Assembly: GCA_913043285.1 (NCBI GenBank)
Contig: CAJWML010000005.1
Location: forward strand, 117,206-181,205
DNA length: 64,000 bases
Direction: 5' to 3'
Source of the DNA: CAKZNE01 sp002695025
Lineage (GTDB): Bacteria > Bacteroidota > Bacteroidia > Flavobacteriales > Schleiferiaceae
The position numbers and the translations under genes were made by a program. Shown here in pieces: positions 8,960 through 16,913 of this stretch. Under the pieces are notes generated by a model. That model made no database searches. It saw only the letters and a program-made list of their open reading frames with translations, and was not told where the DNA came from. Position 1 is the first letter of the stretch; every line of letters begins with the position of its first letter.

Positions 8960-9838
8960 ATGGCTGAAAATTCTCCAACCATCCTCGTGCCTGCCGGTTT
9001 TTCTGAACAATCTATACTTGCCCTCGACCAGGCGCTGGTATTTGCCAAGGCAATGAAAGCAAAAATTACCCTTCTAACGGTAATTGAAGATAGCAAACAG
9101 TTCCGCAAGCTTTTCAATACAGAAAGCAAAGGCGATGCCCTCAAGGAACTGGTCAATGAAAAACTAAAGGCAATGGCCTCAGAGTATTCCACCAAATCCA
9201 AAATTGAAATATCCACCATGCTTACCAAGGGCGTGGTGTATGAAGAAGTGGCACGGGTTACTGAGCTTATTGATGCCGACCTGGTGATCATGGGAACCAA
9301 CGGCAAGCCTCAAAACTTCAGGAAGCGCTTTATTGGCAGTAACGCCTACCGTGTGGCCACCCTGGTAAAACCACCGGTTATCACTATTAAAGGTGTACGC
9401 AATATCCAGAAGATAGAGACCATTATCTTCCCACTGGTGCTGGACCGCAGATCCAAAGAAAAGGTAGGACCAGCCCTTAAGTATGCCCGGCTTTTCAATT
9501 CGCGCATTAAGGTGGTGTCCGTTCTTAACGAGAGCGATGAAGAAAAAATATTACGCGCTCACCTCAACCAGGTCAAGACTTTCATTTCCGACCATGGCGT
9601 GGAGTGTACAGCCGAGCTTATCAAGCCTACTGAAAAGGGAGTGGTTCGCAATACCCTGAGCTATGCCTATGAAAATGACGGTGACCTCATTATTATTACA
9701 GAAGACGACAAGGAGCGTGATATAACTGACTACTTCCTGGGTACCGATGTTCAGGCTATGGTATACCATGCGGAAATCCCCGTAATGTGTATTACCCCTT
9801 CTGAAGTAAAATGGGAGGCTATGTGGGAGAGCTTCTAA
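8960..9838 (+). CDS. tandem universal stress protein (UspA family)
   Basis: Protein of 292 residues made of two UspA domains in tandem (about 5-145 and 150-285). The first begins TILVPAGFSEQSILALDQAL and ends with the ATP-binding-type motif MGTNGKPQNF...IGSNAYRV (G-x2-G-x9-G-S spacing), followed by PPVITI. The second repeats the fold less closely, with TIIFPLVLDRRSKE and DLIIITEDD, and seems to lack a clear nucleotide loop. Such tandem proteins are usually cytoplasmic stress or energy-status sensors; no direct target can be deduced. It is monocistronic, with its own promoter and a strong terminator. Confidence 0.9.
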   Translation: MAENSPTILVPAGFSEQSILALDQALVFAKAMKAKITLLTVIEDSKQFRKLFNTESKGDALKELVNEKLKAMASEYSTKSKIEISTMLTKGVVYEEVARVTELIDADLVIMGTNGKPQNFRKRFIGSNAYRVATLVKPPVITIKGVRNIQKIETIIFPLVLDRRSKEKVGPALKYARLFNSRIKVVSVLNESDEEKILRAHLNQVKTFISDHGVECTAELIKPTEKGVVRNTLSYAYENDGDLIIITEDDKERDITDYFLGTDVQAMVYHAEIPVMCITPSEVKWEAMWESF

Positions 9839-9865
9839 GCACTGCCAACTCTATATTATTCATTG

Positions 9866-9893
9866 GCCCCGGCTTTGCCGGGGCTTTCTTATT
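9866..9893 (+). terminator. intrinsic terminator after the universal stress protein
   Basis: Perfect 8-bp stem GCCCCGGC (9866-9873), loop TTT, GCCGGGGC (9877-9884), then TTTCTTATTT. The convergent M14 peptidase gene ends at 9889, inside the T-rich tail. Confidence 0.88.
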
Positions 9894-11607
9894 TAAGGAT
9901 CCTGGCCACAGGGTAACGTAAATGCTCTTTTTCGTACGCCTGGGTTTGCTGATAGATATAACTCAGTTGCTGATAAGGGCTTTTCTCTCTTTCAGGGTCC
10001 ATCTCAAGCCATTCCGTAAATTTTTCCTTCAGCGAAGGGTCTGCTTCCAGTAACCTCTCTGCCGTATCTTCAAATACATAGGCCGAGAAATGTTCTTTCT
10101 GCTGAAAGATCTCATCGTAAAAATTCCAGCGCAGGTAACTGTCCGCAGCTGTGGGCTCCAGCACAGAAACTACAAAACGGACGTTTTCCTGATCCGTGGG
10201 CACGATGTAATCCCCGGCCCTGAAGATACGTTCCTGCGTTCTTTTCTCTATAGCAAGATCCAGAAGGGGAAAATGCCCTTCATAAGGAGAGCTTAAAAAA
10301 CGAAATGATGACACGTACGAAGACTCCACCGTTATCACCGTATCCCGTTTCAACCGCCTCATCTGGATCCCGTTGTATTGCAATAATTGAGGAACCTCGT
10401 ACCAGGCAGCCGACACCAGGTAGTATTCTGGTATCTCAACAGAATCCGTTGTACGGTAGGAATTGTAATAATTTATACTAATATCCACCGGGGCATTACG
10501 GTTGTACTTCAATCGGTCACCGGTGGTTACCTTACTGGGGATATAAGAAGCGCGGTACCCCATGAACTCCATTTCCTGCACTTTGGAAGAATCCAGCTCC
10601 CATTGCAAACTGAGATGCTCCAGATTACGATCGTATTCCTGGGCTCTGGTCTTGTGGTCTATCAGTTCCTGGCTGTGTCCCTGCATATAGTCAGTTATAA
10701 TATCCAGGAAAGCGCGGGTAGACTCTACACGGTCCTGGTAGGGTTTTAACATATGTGCTTCGGTAATAAATCCTATAGTATTGAATAAAGCTGTATAGCC
10801 ACTGGCATAACGTGGGCTTTCCAGGAAAGCAGCGTAACCTTTATCCGGCACATCGCCAAAAACATTCACGTAAGGTATCATGGGCCAACCCTGATCCTGC
10901 ATACTGCTGTAAAGGGCTGGTTCCAGGTCCTTTTGAAGGTAATCAGCCAATACGGGATTAAGCTTATCCTTCTGGGTGCTGATCAAGGTCATCGTATACT
11001 GGTAATCCGCTCCATTGGATGTATGGGTATCTATAAAAATATGGGGCTGCAGAAGGTGAAATATGGCGTAAAAACTACGGGTATTAAGTGCATCTGCTTT
11101 AATGAAATCCCTATTGAGATCAAGATTACGGGCATTCCCCCGAAAACCGTAGGCCTCGGGACCCAATTGATTCGCCCTGCTGCAGCACCCACGATTGAGA
11201 ACACCCCCAATATTATAAACTGGTATAATAGCGATCAGGACGTTATCGGGAGCGCCTGCTTCCAACAGGTTACGGGCATATACCAGCGATGCATCTATAC
11301 CACAGGGTTCACCAGGATGAATCCCGTTATTGATCAATAATACGGTCTTATCCTTTTTCCAGTCGGACACCTTTCCTTCCTTATCCAGCTTTCCGGAGGA
11401 TATAAAGAACACATGCAGGGGCTTGCCACTATCAGTGGTACCAAACTCACGTAAAATCGCATTTTCATACAAGTTATCCATCTCCGTATAAGCACGGACC
11501 ACCTCATCATACTCCAGGGTTTCATTATTGTAATACCACAGCGGTGTTTGTGCCGTAGCGCCCAAGCACCAAAAGGTGAACGAAATTAACAGAAGGTAGT
11601 TTTTCAT
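9889..11607 (-). CDS. M14 family zinc carboxypeptidase, secreted
   Basis: Secreted metallo-carboxypeptidase-like protein of 572 residues. It begins with a signal peptide (MKNYLLLISFTFWCLGATAQ, first 20 residues). The peptidase domain holds the zinc ligands in NNGIHPGEPCGID (His and Glu) and a later FIDTHTSNGADYQYT (His). GFITEAHMLKPY is the likely catalytic Glu region. The C-terminal 200 residues are beta-rich with no name. I use the ATG at 11607; the upstream in-frame ATG at 11631 would put eight residues before the signal peptide. It probably trims peptides outside the inner membrane. No operon partner is apparent. Confidence 0.87.
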   Translation of the reverse strand: MKNYLLLISFTFWCLGATAQTPLWYYNNETLEYDEVVRAYTEMDNLYENAILREFGTTDSGKPLHVFFISSGKLDKEGKVSDWKKDKTVLLINNGIHPGEPCGIDASLVYARNLLEAGAPDNVLIAIIPVYNIGGVLNRGCCSRANQLGPEAYGFRGNARNLDLNRDFIKADALNTRSFYAIFHLLQPHIFIDTHTSNGADYQYTMTLISTQKDKLNPVLADYLQKDLEPALYSSMQDQGWPMIPYVNVFGDVPDKGYAAFLESPRYASGYTALFNTIGFITEAHMLKPYQDRVESTRAFLDIITDYMQGHSQELIDHKTRAQEYDRNLEHLSLQWELDSSKVQEMEFMGYRASYIPSKVTTGDRLKYNRNAPVDISINYYNSYRTTDSVEIPEYYLVSAAWYEVPQLLQYNGIQMRRLKRDTVITVESSYVSSFRFLSSPYEGHFPLLDLAIEKRTQERIFRAGDYIVPTDQENVRFVVSVLEPTAADSYLRWNFYDEIFQQKEHFSAYVFEDTAERLLEADPSLKEKFTEWLEMDPEREKSPYQQLSYIYQQTQAYEKEHLRYPVARILK

Positions 11608-11709
11608 ATTGAATAAGATTTCGAGTAGCAAAATTGAGGCATTTTTAAGAAAGTATGAACCTTTGGCCTTAACACTCCTTATTACATAGTTTTTTTGACC
11701 TACGCAGCA

Positions 11710-12177
11710 ATGTTCCTATTTGAACAGGTTCAACATATTACCGCCCCAATGGATAAGGTGTGGCCCTTTTTTGCAAACCCCAAAAACCTGGCCCTCCTAA
11801 CTCCACCCAGTATGAAATTCCGGATCTTGGATAAGCTACCGGATGAAATAGAGAACGGCTTAGTTGTGCGGTTTAAAGTAAACGTACTTGGAATACCCGT
11901 AAACTGGACATCCCTGATACAAAGGACTGCTGAACCCGGTTATTTTAATGACCTCCAGGTGGAAGGACCCTTTAATTTCTGGTATCACCAACATTATTTT
12001 AAGGAAGTGGAAGGAGGTGTTGAAGTAAAGGACCGCTTATATTATTTACCTCCTTTTGGGTTTATTGGAAAACTTTTCCACCCCTTAATTGTAAAGAGAA
12101 AACTAATTGAAACATTCGAATACCGTTATCATAAGATCAACGAGTTGTTCGGGAACGCTAAAAGCGCTGAGGTATAA
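11710..12177 (+). CDS. SRPBCC-fold protein (START-like)
   Basis: Cytoplasmic protein of 155 residues with the START-like SRPBCC fold: EQVQHITAPMDKVWPFFANP (first strand and helix), LTPPSMKFRIL, and a C-terminal helix IVKRKLIETFEYRYHKIN. Related proteins are often called cell-division-inhibitor-like or ligand-binding; function is not known. The ATG at 11710 is preferred over the TTG at 11695 because the conserved strand begins directly after it. Its stop shares a base with the next start (TAATG), so the DUF429 protein is translationally coupled. Confidence 0.8.
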   Translation: MFLFEQVQHITAPMDKVWPFFANPKNLALLTPPSMKFRILDKLPDEIENGLVVRFKVNVLGIPVNWTSLIQRTAEPGYFNDLQVEGPFNFWYHQHYFKEVEGGVEVKDRLYYLPPFGFIGKLFHPLIVKRKLIETFEYRYHKINELFGNAKSAEV

Positions 12178-12773
12178 TGAGTAAACCTGTTTTTGGGATA
12201 GATTACGGAAGTAAACTCACCGGTAATACGGTAATTGCCATTTTTAACGAAGGGCATATCTTTTTTATGGATGTAGACAAAGGAGTAGATGCGGATCGCT
12301 TTATACTGAACGCGGCCGATCACTTTAAACCCTCTCATGCGTTTATTGATGCCCCGCTTTCGTTACCTGGTGTTTATTCCAAGAACCGACAATTTCAAGA
12401 TTACCATTTTCGCCAGGCCGACCTGGAGCTACATGCCATGTCCCCCATGTTCCTCGGTGGTTTGGTAGCACGGGCTATGGAACTAAAGGCCGAACTGGAG
12501 CGTAAGGATATAGAAGTGATGGAAACCTATCCCAAGATCCTGGCTATGCGCTTTAAGCTGAAAGCGCGCGGTTACAAAGGGAACCGCCTTGCACTTCGAG
12601 ATTGTACCAAAGCTATCGTTAAACGTTTTAACGAGAATATTGAAATTGACGGAGACGATATTACCTCCTGGCACCACCTGGATGCTCTGCTGGCACTTAT
12701 TTCAGCCATGAACCATACCAACGGACAGTGCGAAGTGTACGGTGATCGCGAAGAAGGGCTCATATATATATGA
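12177..12773 (+). CDS. DUF429 domain protein
   Basis: Protein of 198 residues with the DUF429 (RNase H-like) fold. It begins FGIDYGSKLTGNTVIAIF and has an HAFIDAPLSLPGVY strand-loop; the acidic residues in both places are those expected of an RNase H-like core. METYPKILAMRF and the C-terminal WHHLDALLALISAM segment are further family landmarks. Catalytic activity has not been established for most of the family, so a nuclease role is only a possibility. It starts on the last base of the preceding stop codon. Confidence 0.8.
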   Translation: MSKPVFGIDYGSKLTGNTVIAIFNEGHIFFMDVDKGVDADRFILNAADHFKPSHAFIDAPLSLPGVYSKNRQFQDYHFRQADLELHAMSPMFLGGLVARAMELKAELERKDIEVMETYPKILAMRFKLKARGYKGNRLALRDCTKAIVKRFNENIEIDGDDITSWHHLDALLALISAMNHTNGQCEVYGDREEGLIYI

Positions 12774-12794
12774 TGCACTTGTTATTTTTGCCTT

Positions 12795-13256
12795 ATGAGT
12801 GGATCACGTGAAGAGAAAGATGGTGGAAAAGAATTTGTAAACCCCATCGACAAGGATAAAGTGGCTGAAAACCCCGGCTTATTACCTTATGCACATACGG
12901 TGGGCGGTGCGGTGGTAAGGCCTGATAAGCAGGGTGTATTACGCAGCAAGTCGCTGGCCTCTATGGAGCAGCAAACCGACATGCAGTTGCACCAGATAAA
13001 GGAACAAATTGACCTTTTAGCCCGCCAGGCTAAGGAGATACAGGAGCGAAAGGAAATTTCCGCACAGATATACCAGGCGCACATCCTCTTTAAACCGGAA
13101 ATAAACCACGTTTACCACCTTTATGAAAACCAGGAAGGAGAGAACGTACTTTCCATGATCGGTCCGGATGAATGGGGTAAAAAACCCAAATACCGGAAAT
13201 TTATTCGCAGTGTACGCCTGCTAGCCGATCACACCTGGGGTATAGAACATCTATAA
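12795..13256 (+). CDS. DUF2452 domain protein
   Basis: Cytoplasmic protein of 153 residues. The N-terminal 50 residues contain NPIDKDKVAENPGLLPYAH and a VRPDKQGVLRSKSLASMEQQ segment. The middle is a helix (IKEQIDLLARQAKEIQER), and the C-terminus is a compact domain (HVYHLYENQEGENVLSMIGP then WGKKPKYRKFIRSVRLLADHTW). This matches the DUF2452 family found across Bacteroidota; no function is known. It probably belongs to the same transcript as the two genes before it. Its end overlaps the convergent response-regulator gene by six bases. Confidence 0.82.
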   Translation: MSGSREEKDGGKEFVNPIDKDKVAENPGLLPYAHTVGGAVVRPDKQGVLRSKSLASMEQQTDMQLHQIKEQIDLLARQAKEIQERKEISAQIYQAHILFKPEINHVYHLYENQEGENVLSMIGPDEWGKKPKYRKFIRSVRLLADHTWGIEHL

Positions 13257-13949
13257 CCCGTCTACCAGGCGAAATCCTTCGCTGTGGACATTCACTATGG
13301 CCACATTCGTATCGTGCTTCAAGTACTTGCGCAGTTTGGCTACATACACATCCATGCTGCGTCCCGTAAAGTAATTATCGTCCTTCCAGATCTTTTTCAG
13401 AGCCTCGGAACGGCTAACCAACTGGTTCTTGTTTTGAGCAAGCAATTTTAACAAGGCACCTTCCTTAGGGCTCAGCCGGTTCTCATCCTTGCCCACTGTA
13501 AGAGTTCGCATTTCCGAATCATACTGGTAGGCTCCAATCTTAAATACCTTGCTGTCATCCGTACTTTCTCCCTGGGACCTCCGGTTAATGATGGCTTTTA
13601 TCTTATATAGAAGAACCTCGGAATCAAAAGGTTTGGTCAGGTAATCATCTGCTCCAACCTGGTAACCCTTCAATACATCCTCTTTCAGGGATTTTGCGGT
13701 AAGGAAGATAATAGGCATTTCCCGGTCCAGGTCACGAATCTCTGATCCCAGGGTAAACCCATCCTTATGAGGCATCATTACGTCCAGAATGCATATTTCA
13801 GGATCGTAATTGCGGTAGGCCTGTAAGCCCTCGACTCCGTCCTTAGCCAGGATCACTTTAAAATCGTGTAATTCAAGGTAATCCCTTAGTACCGCTCCAA
13901 AATTAGGATCATCTTCTACCAGTAGAATTTCTTTTTTATCCAGGTTCAT
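13251..13949 (-). CDS. response regulator transcription factor, OmpR/PhoB family
   Basis: DNA-binding response regulator of 232 residues. The receiver domain (about 5-120) has the acidic pocket LLVEDDPNFG, the phosphoacceptor Asp in EICILDVMMPHKDG, the conserved Thr in IIFLTAKS, and Lys in DYLTKPFDSEVL. A winged-helix domain of the OmpR type follows (about 135-228, LSPKEGALLKLLAQNKNQLV and GRSMDVYVAKLRKYL). It lies five bases after the histidine kinase gene, so the two form a two-component system. The signal is unknown. Confidence 0.94.
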   Translation of the reverse strand: MNLDKKEILLVEDDPNFGAVLRDYLELHDFKVILAKDGVEGLQAYRNYDPEICILDVMMPHKDGFTLGSEIRDLDREMPIIFLTAKSLKEDVLKGYQVGADDYLTKPFDSEVLLYKIKAIINRRSQGESTDDSKVFKIGAYQYDSEMRTLTVGKDENRLSPKEGALLKLLAQNKNQLVSRSEALKKIWKDDNYFTGRSMDVYVAKLRKYLKHDTNVAIVNVHSEGFRLVDGL

Positions 13950-13954
13950 GTGTT

Positions 13955-15502
13955 TTAGTTCGTTGTACTTAACGGTAAATAGATATAAAACTTGCTACCC
14001 TTTCCCTTTTCACTTTCCACCTCAATCCTGCCGCCATGAGCCTCCACGATACCCTGAGCATAGCTGAGACCCAGGCCATGGCCCTTGATGTTATGAATAT
14101 TGCCTGAGGATACCCGGAAAAACCGGTCAAAGATCCTTTTCTGTTCATCTTTGGTCATCCCGATACCTTTATCACTGATAATGATGATCAGGTTGCTTTT
14201 GGTGGCTTCTGTGGCCATAGTGATATCCGGGGAACCCAATGAATACTTCATGGCATTGTCCAGGATATTTATAACAGCGTTCCCTAAATGATTACGGTCA
14301 GCGTGGAGTTGAAGGGCCGGAGCGTTAAAAAATTTATTCAGCCTCCCTCCCTTTGCATCCAGCTGTAAGCGGATGTGTTCAGCACATTCATTCAGCAGCT
14401 CACTCATATTTACCTCCTCGTACTGCAATTCCAGCTCTTTCTTATCCATCAAGGCCATTCGCAGCACGCTCTCCACCTGCATATTCATTCTTTGGTTCTC
14501 CTGCTTGATTACCTGGCTGTAGTGCCGCACCTTTTCAGGATTATTGATCATCTTTTCATTGCTCATGGCATCAATCGCCAGGTTGATGGTGGCAATGGGC
14601 GTTTTGAATTCATGGGTCATATTGTTGATGAAATCCGTTTTGATCTCACTGATCCTCTTCTGGCGAATGGAATAGGAAAGTGTTCTGGAGAAGGTAATGA
14701 TCATAGCTATGGTAAATACCATACTGATGAGAAGCGTGGCCCACATAGAACTCAACAGGTAATTGGCTTTACCGGGGAAACTCACCATCATAAGGCGGTT
14801 GCCGAAAAAATCATTGGGAAAAAGAACGGCCTTATGCTGTTCCTGTTCCGGCTTCCATCCGGAGCTGGTCATGACCAGCCGATTGTTTTCCGCTACCGCA
14901 AACTGGTAAGGCAATTCAATGCCGCGTGTCTGAAACTCAAAGCTGAGGATAGAGTCCAGGTCATCCGGGGTAAGCCGGTTTTCCAGGCGGCTGGTTTTAC
15001 GAACCTCGTGAAGGATCATTTTTTCAAAGACCACATCCAGATTCTGGGCCTTTTTCCTGAGCTGTCCCGGGAGTTGGTGTAGTAACAAACGTGGGTTGGT
15101 ATCCAGGCCAAGAGTTGCCTGTATATTCAGGTGACTCGAATCGGAATCAACCACCAGTATAGTATCCCCGTTTACCCGCATAGACACTTGAAAGCGACTG
15201 TCACGCCTTAGCTTGCGGTTAATACTGTCTCCGTTGTTAAAAAAGCCTATGTTGGATTGCAGCTTGGAACTAAAAATGGGCTCCAGGCGAAAACTATCGT
15301 AAAGGAAATTCATGTTCTCCAGGTTTTCCAGGCGTTTGGAAGTACTGAAAAGCGCCTCACTCACCTGCTGATCAAATTTTTCCTCTTTAATACTATAGGC
15401 GTTTGAGAGCCAATAGGCCTGTATACCGGTAATGCCAACCAACGATATGGTCATAAGGGCAATAAGCCAACGGATCCTCTTTTTGCTATGTATGGTCTTC
15501 AT
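13955..15502 (-). CDS. sensor histidine kinase
   Basis: Membrane sensor kinase of about 515 residues, partner of the following response regulator. Order: N-terminal membrane helix (WLIALMTISLVGITGIQAYW), a periplasmic sensor region of about 220 residues without a domain I recognise, a second membrane helix (MWATLLISMVFTIAMII), a HisKA dimerisation domain with the H-box MTHEFKTPIATI, and an HATPase domain with HLGNAVINILDNAMKYS (N-box), IIISDKGIGM (G1) and IKGHGLGLSYAQGI (G2). The start is set at 15502; an ATG two codons upstream (15508) is equally possible. The small T9SS cargo gene is divergent to it. Confidence 0.92.
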   Translation of the reverse strand: MKTIHSKKRIRWLIALMTISLVGITGIQAYWLSNAYSIKEEKFDQQVSEALFSTSKRLENLENMNFLYDSFRLEPIFSSKLQSNIGFFNNGDSINRKLRRDSRFQVSMRVNGDTILVVDSDSSHLNIQATLGLDTNPRLLLHQLPGQLRKKAQNLDVVFEKMILHEVRKTSRLENRLTPDDLDSILSFEFQTRGIELPYQFAVAENNRLVMTSSGWKPEQEQHKAVLFPNDFFGNRLMMVSFPGKANYLLSSMWATLLISMVFTIAMIITFSRTLSYSIRQKRISEIKTDFINNMTHEFKTPIATINLAIDAMSNEKMINNPEKVRHYSQVIKQENQRMNMQVESVLRMALMDKKELELQYEEVNMSELLNECAEHIRLQLDAKGGRLNKFFNAPALQLHADRNHLGNAVINILDNAMKYSLGSPDITMATEATKSNLIIIISDKGIGMTKDEQKRIFDRFFRVSSGNIHNIKGHGLGLSYAQGIVEAHGGRIEVESEKGKGSKFYIYLPLSTTN

Positions 15503-15610
15503 CCGCATATTCAACGCAAATTTAGTCCTGCACACATCGCTTGTATAATATTTAACTGGATTTTAACAATACTCAGGCAACCATTAACAGTTTTAGGAGT
15601 GTATTATATA

Positions 15611-15618
15611 TAGATTTG
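15611..15618 (+). promoter_or_regulatory. -7 box of the small T9SS cargo gene
   Basis: TAGATTTG, an exact match to TAnnTTTG, 25 bases before the ATG at 15644. No clear -33 TTTG is seen. Confidence 0.5.
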
Positions 15619-15643
15619 AGATACGAAAACTAAAATACCCCAC

Positions 15644-16072
15644 ATGAAAAAAACAACACATCTTAAAAACGCACTGCTGGCCACAGTCTTGTTAGCCGGC
15701 ATGACTATGCCGGCTCTTGCGCAAAAACTGGCGACCACGGGAAATGAAAAAACCGCCTCACCCGCTGTAATTGAAAGTGCCACGCAAATACCCGATTTTC
15801 CACTTCCTCCCCCACCCTTTGTAGGACTTGAGGAAGAAGAAAAATCCAAACTGCTTAAACTTTACCCTAATCCCAATAACGGGCGTTTTACCGTTGAAAT
15901 GGAAGACCTCGGAGGAAAGGAGATCGTAATCTCCAACCTGATAGGCCAGGTGGTTTATCGCAAAACGGTTTCGGAGCTGGCTGATCAGGTGGAAGTGGAC
16001 CTTCAAAACCTGAATACCGGTTTTTACTTCCTGAAAACCGACCGTAAAGTGATACGATTCAAAAAATTATAG
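15644..16072 (+). CDS. small secreted protein consisting mostly of a T9SS sorting domain
   Basis: Protein of 142 residues. It has a signal peptide (1-27, ending MPALAQ) and a 35-residue linker rich in Pro and acidic residues (FPLPPPPFVGLEEEE). A type A T9SS C-terminal sorting domain of about 72 residues follows (KLYPNPNNGRFTVEMEDL, then ISNLIGQVVYRKTV and NTGFYFLKTDRK). Cargo of the type IX system normally carries a large enzyme or adhesin before this domain; here almost nothing precedes it. It is divergent from a histidine kinase. The gene looks complete: it has its own -7 box and a strong terminator. The role is unknown. Confidence 0.88.
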   Translation: MKKTTHLKNALLATVLLAGMTMPALAQKLATTGNEKTASPAVIESATQIPDFPLPPPPFVGLEEEEKSKLLKLYPNPNNGRFTVEMEDLGGKEIVISNLIGQVVYRKTVSELADQVEVDLQNLNTGFYFLKTDRKVIRFKKL

Positions 16073-16095
16073 TTTGCTATTGAATAGTCAGTATA

Positions 16096-16123
16096 GCCCG
16101 GCCTTGTGGCCGGGCTTTTTATT
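16096..16123 (+). terminator. intrinsic terminator
   Basis: Perfect 8-bp stem GCCCGGCC (16096-16103), loop TTGT, GGCCGGGC (16108-16115), then a run of T, 24 bases after the small T9SS cargo gene. Confidence 0.92.
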
Positions 16124-16137
16124 AGGGCCAGGAACCC

Positions 16138-16145
16138 TATATTTG
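16138..16145 (+). promoter_or_regulatory. -7 box of the glycosyltransferase gene
   Basis: TATATTTG, an exact TAnnTTTG match 20 bases before the ATG at 16166 and directly after the preceding terminator. Confidence 0.55.
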
Positions 16146-16165
16146 CCTCCTTTTAGAAAGCGCTT

Positions 16166-16885
16166 ATGGAGGTAACTGCATTATCCATTATTATTCCAGC
16201 CTATAATGAAGGTAAAACCATTCACCGGATACTTGACAAGGTTCGTGAGGTTGAACTCATAGGCGGTATTACCAAGGAAGTAATTGTGGTAAATGATTGC
16301 TCTACTGATAATACGGAAGAAGCTCTCCATAGCTACAAATCCACATATCCTGATCTCAACATCCAGTATTACAAACATGAGGTGAATAAAGGGAAAGGGG
16401 CTGCGCTTCATACAGGCATCGCCATGGCCAAAGGTGAGTTTCTGGTTATCCAGGATGCTGACCTGGAATACGACCCTGCAGAATTTAATATTCTCCTGCG
16501 ACCTGTTTTAGATGGTTTTGCGGATGTGGTATACGGATCACGTTTTATGGGGGGCAATGCTCACCGTATCCTGTTCTTTTGGCACTCCATTGGCAACAAG
16601 TTCCTCACCTTCCTTTCCAATATGTTCACCAACCTGAACCTTACGGATATGGAAACCTGCTACAAACTCTTTCGCACCAAAACGATACAGTCTATACACC
16701 TGAAAGAAAAGCGTTTTGGCTTTGAACCGGAAGTAACCGCCAAAATTGCCCGGATCCCGAAAATACGGATCTATGAGGTGGGCATAAGTTATTACGGACG
16801 CACTTTTGCAGAAGGCAAAAAGATCAACTGGAAAGATGGTTTCAGGGCCATCTATTGCATCCTGCGTTACAACCTTTTTAAATAA
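16166..16885 (+). CDS. glycosyltransferase family 2 (dolichyl-phosphate-mannose-synthase-like)
   Basis: GT-A fold glycosyltransferase of 239 residues. It has the nucleotide-sugar site SIIIPAYNEGKTI, VIVVNDCSTDNTEE, the metal-binding acidic motif in VIQDADLEYDP, and VVYGSRFMGG. This is the pattern of polyprenyl-phosphate hexose synthases such as DPM1 and related bacterial enzymes. It probably moves a sugar from a nucleotide donor to a polyprenyl phosphate on the inner face of the membrane. There is no C-terminal membrane anchor of the GtrB type. It is a single gene, convergent with the TonB receptor. Confidence 0.9.
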   Translation: MEVTALSIIIPAYNEGKTIHRILDKVREVELIGGITKEVIVVNDCSTDNTEEALHSYKSTYPDLNIQYYKHEVNKGKGAALHTGIAMAKGEFLVIQDADLEYDPAEFNILLRPVLDGFADVVYGSRFMGGNAHRILFFWHSIGNKFLTFLSNMFTNLNLTDMETCYKLFRTKTIQSIHLKEKRFGFEPEVTAKIARIPKIRIYEVGISYYGRTFAEGKKINWKDGFRAIYCILRYNLFK

Positions 16886-16913
16886 ACTTTCTTCTCGTTT
16901 CTTTCCCTGCTTC

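Noticed and set aside
14375..15082. 235-codon plus-strand frame across the histidine kinase
   Set aside because: Antisense to a complete kinase gene, with no recognisable domain.
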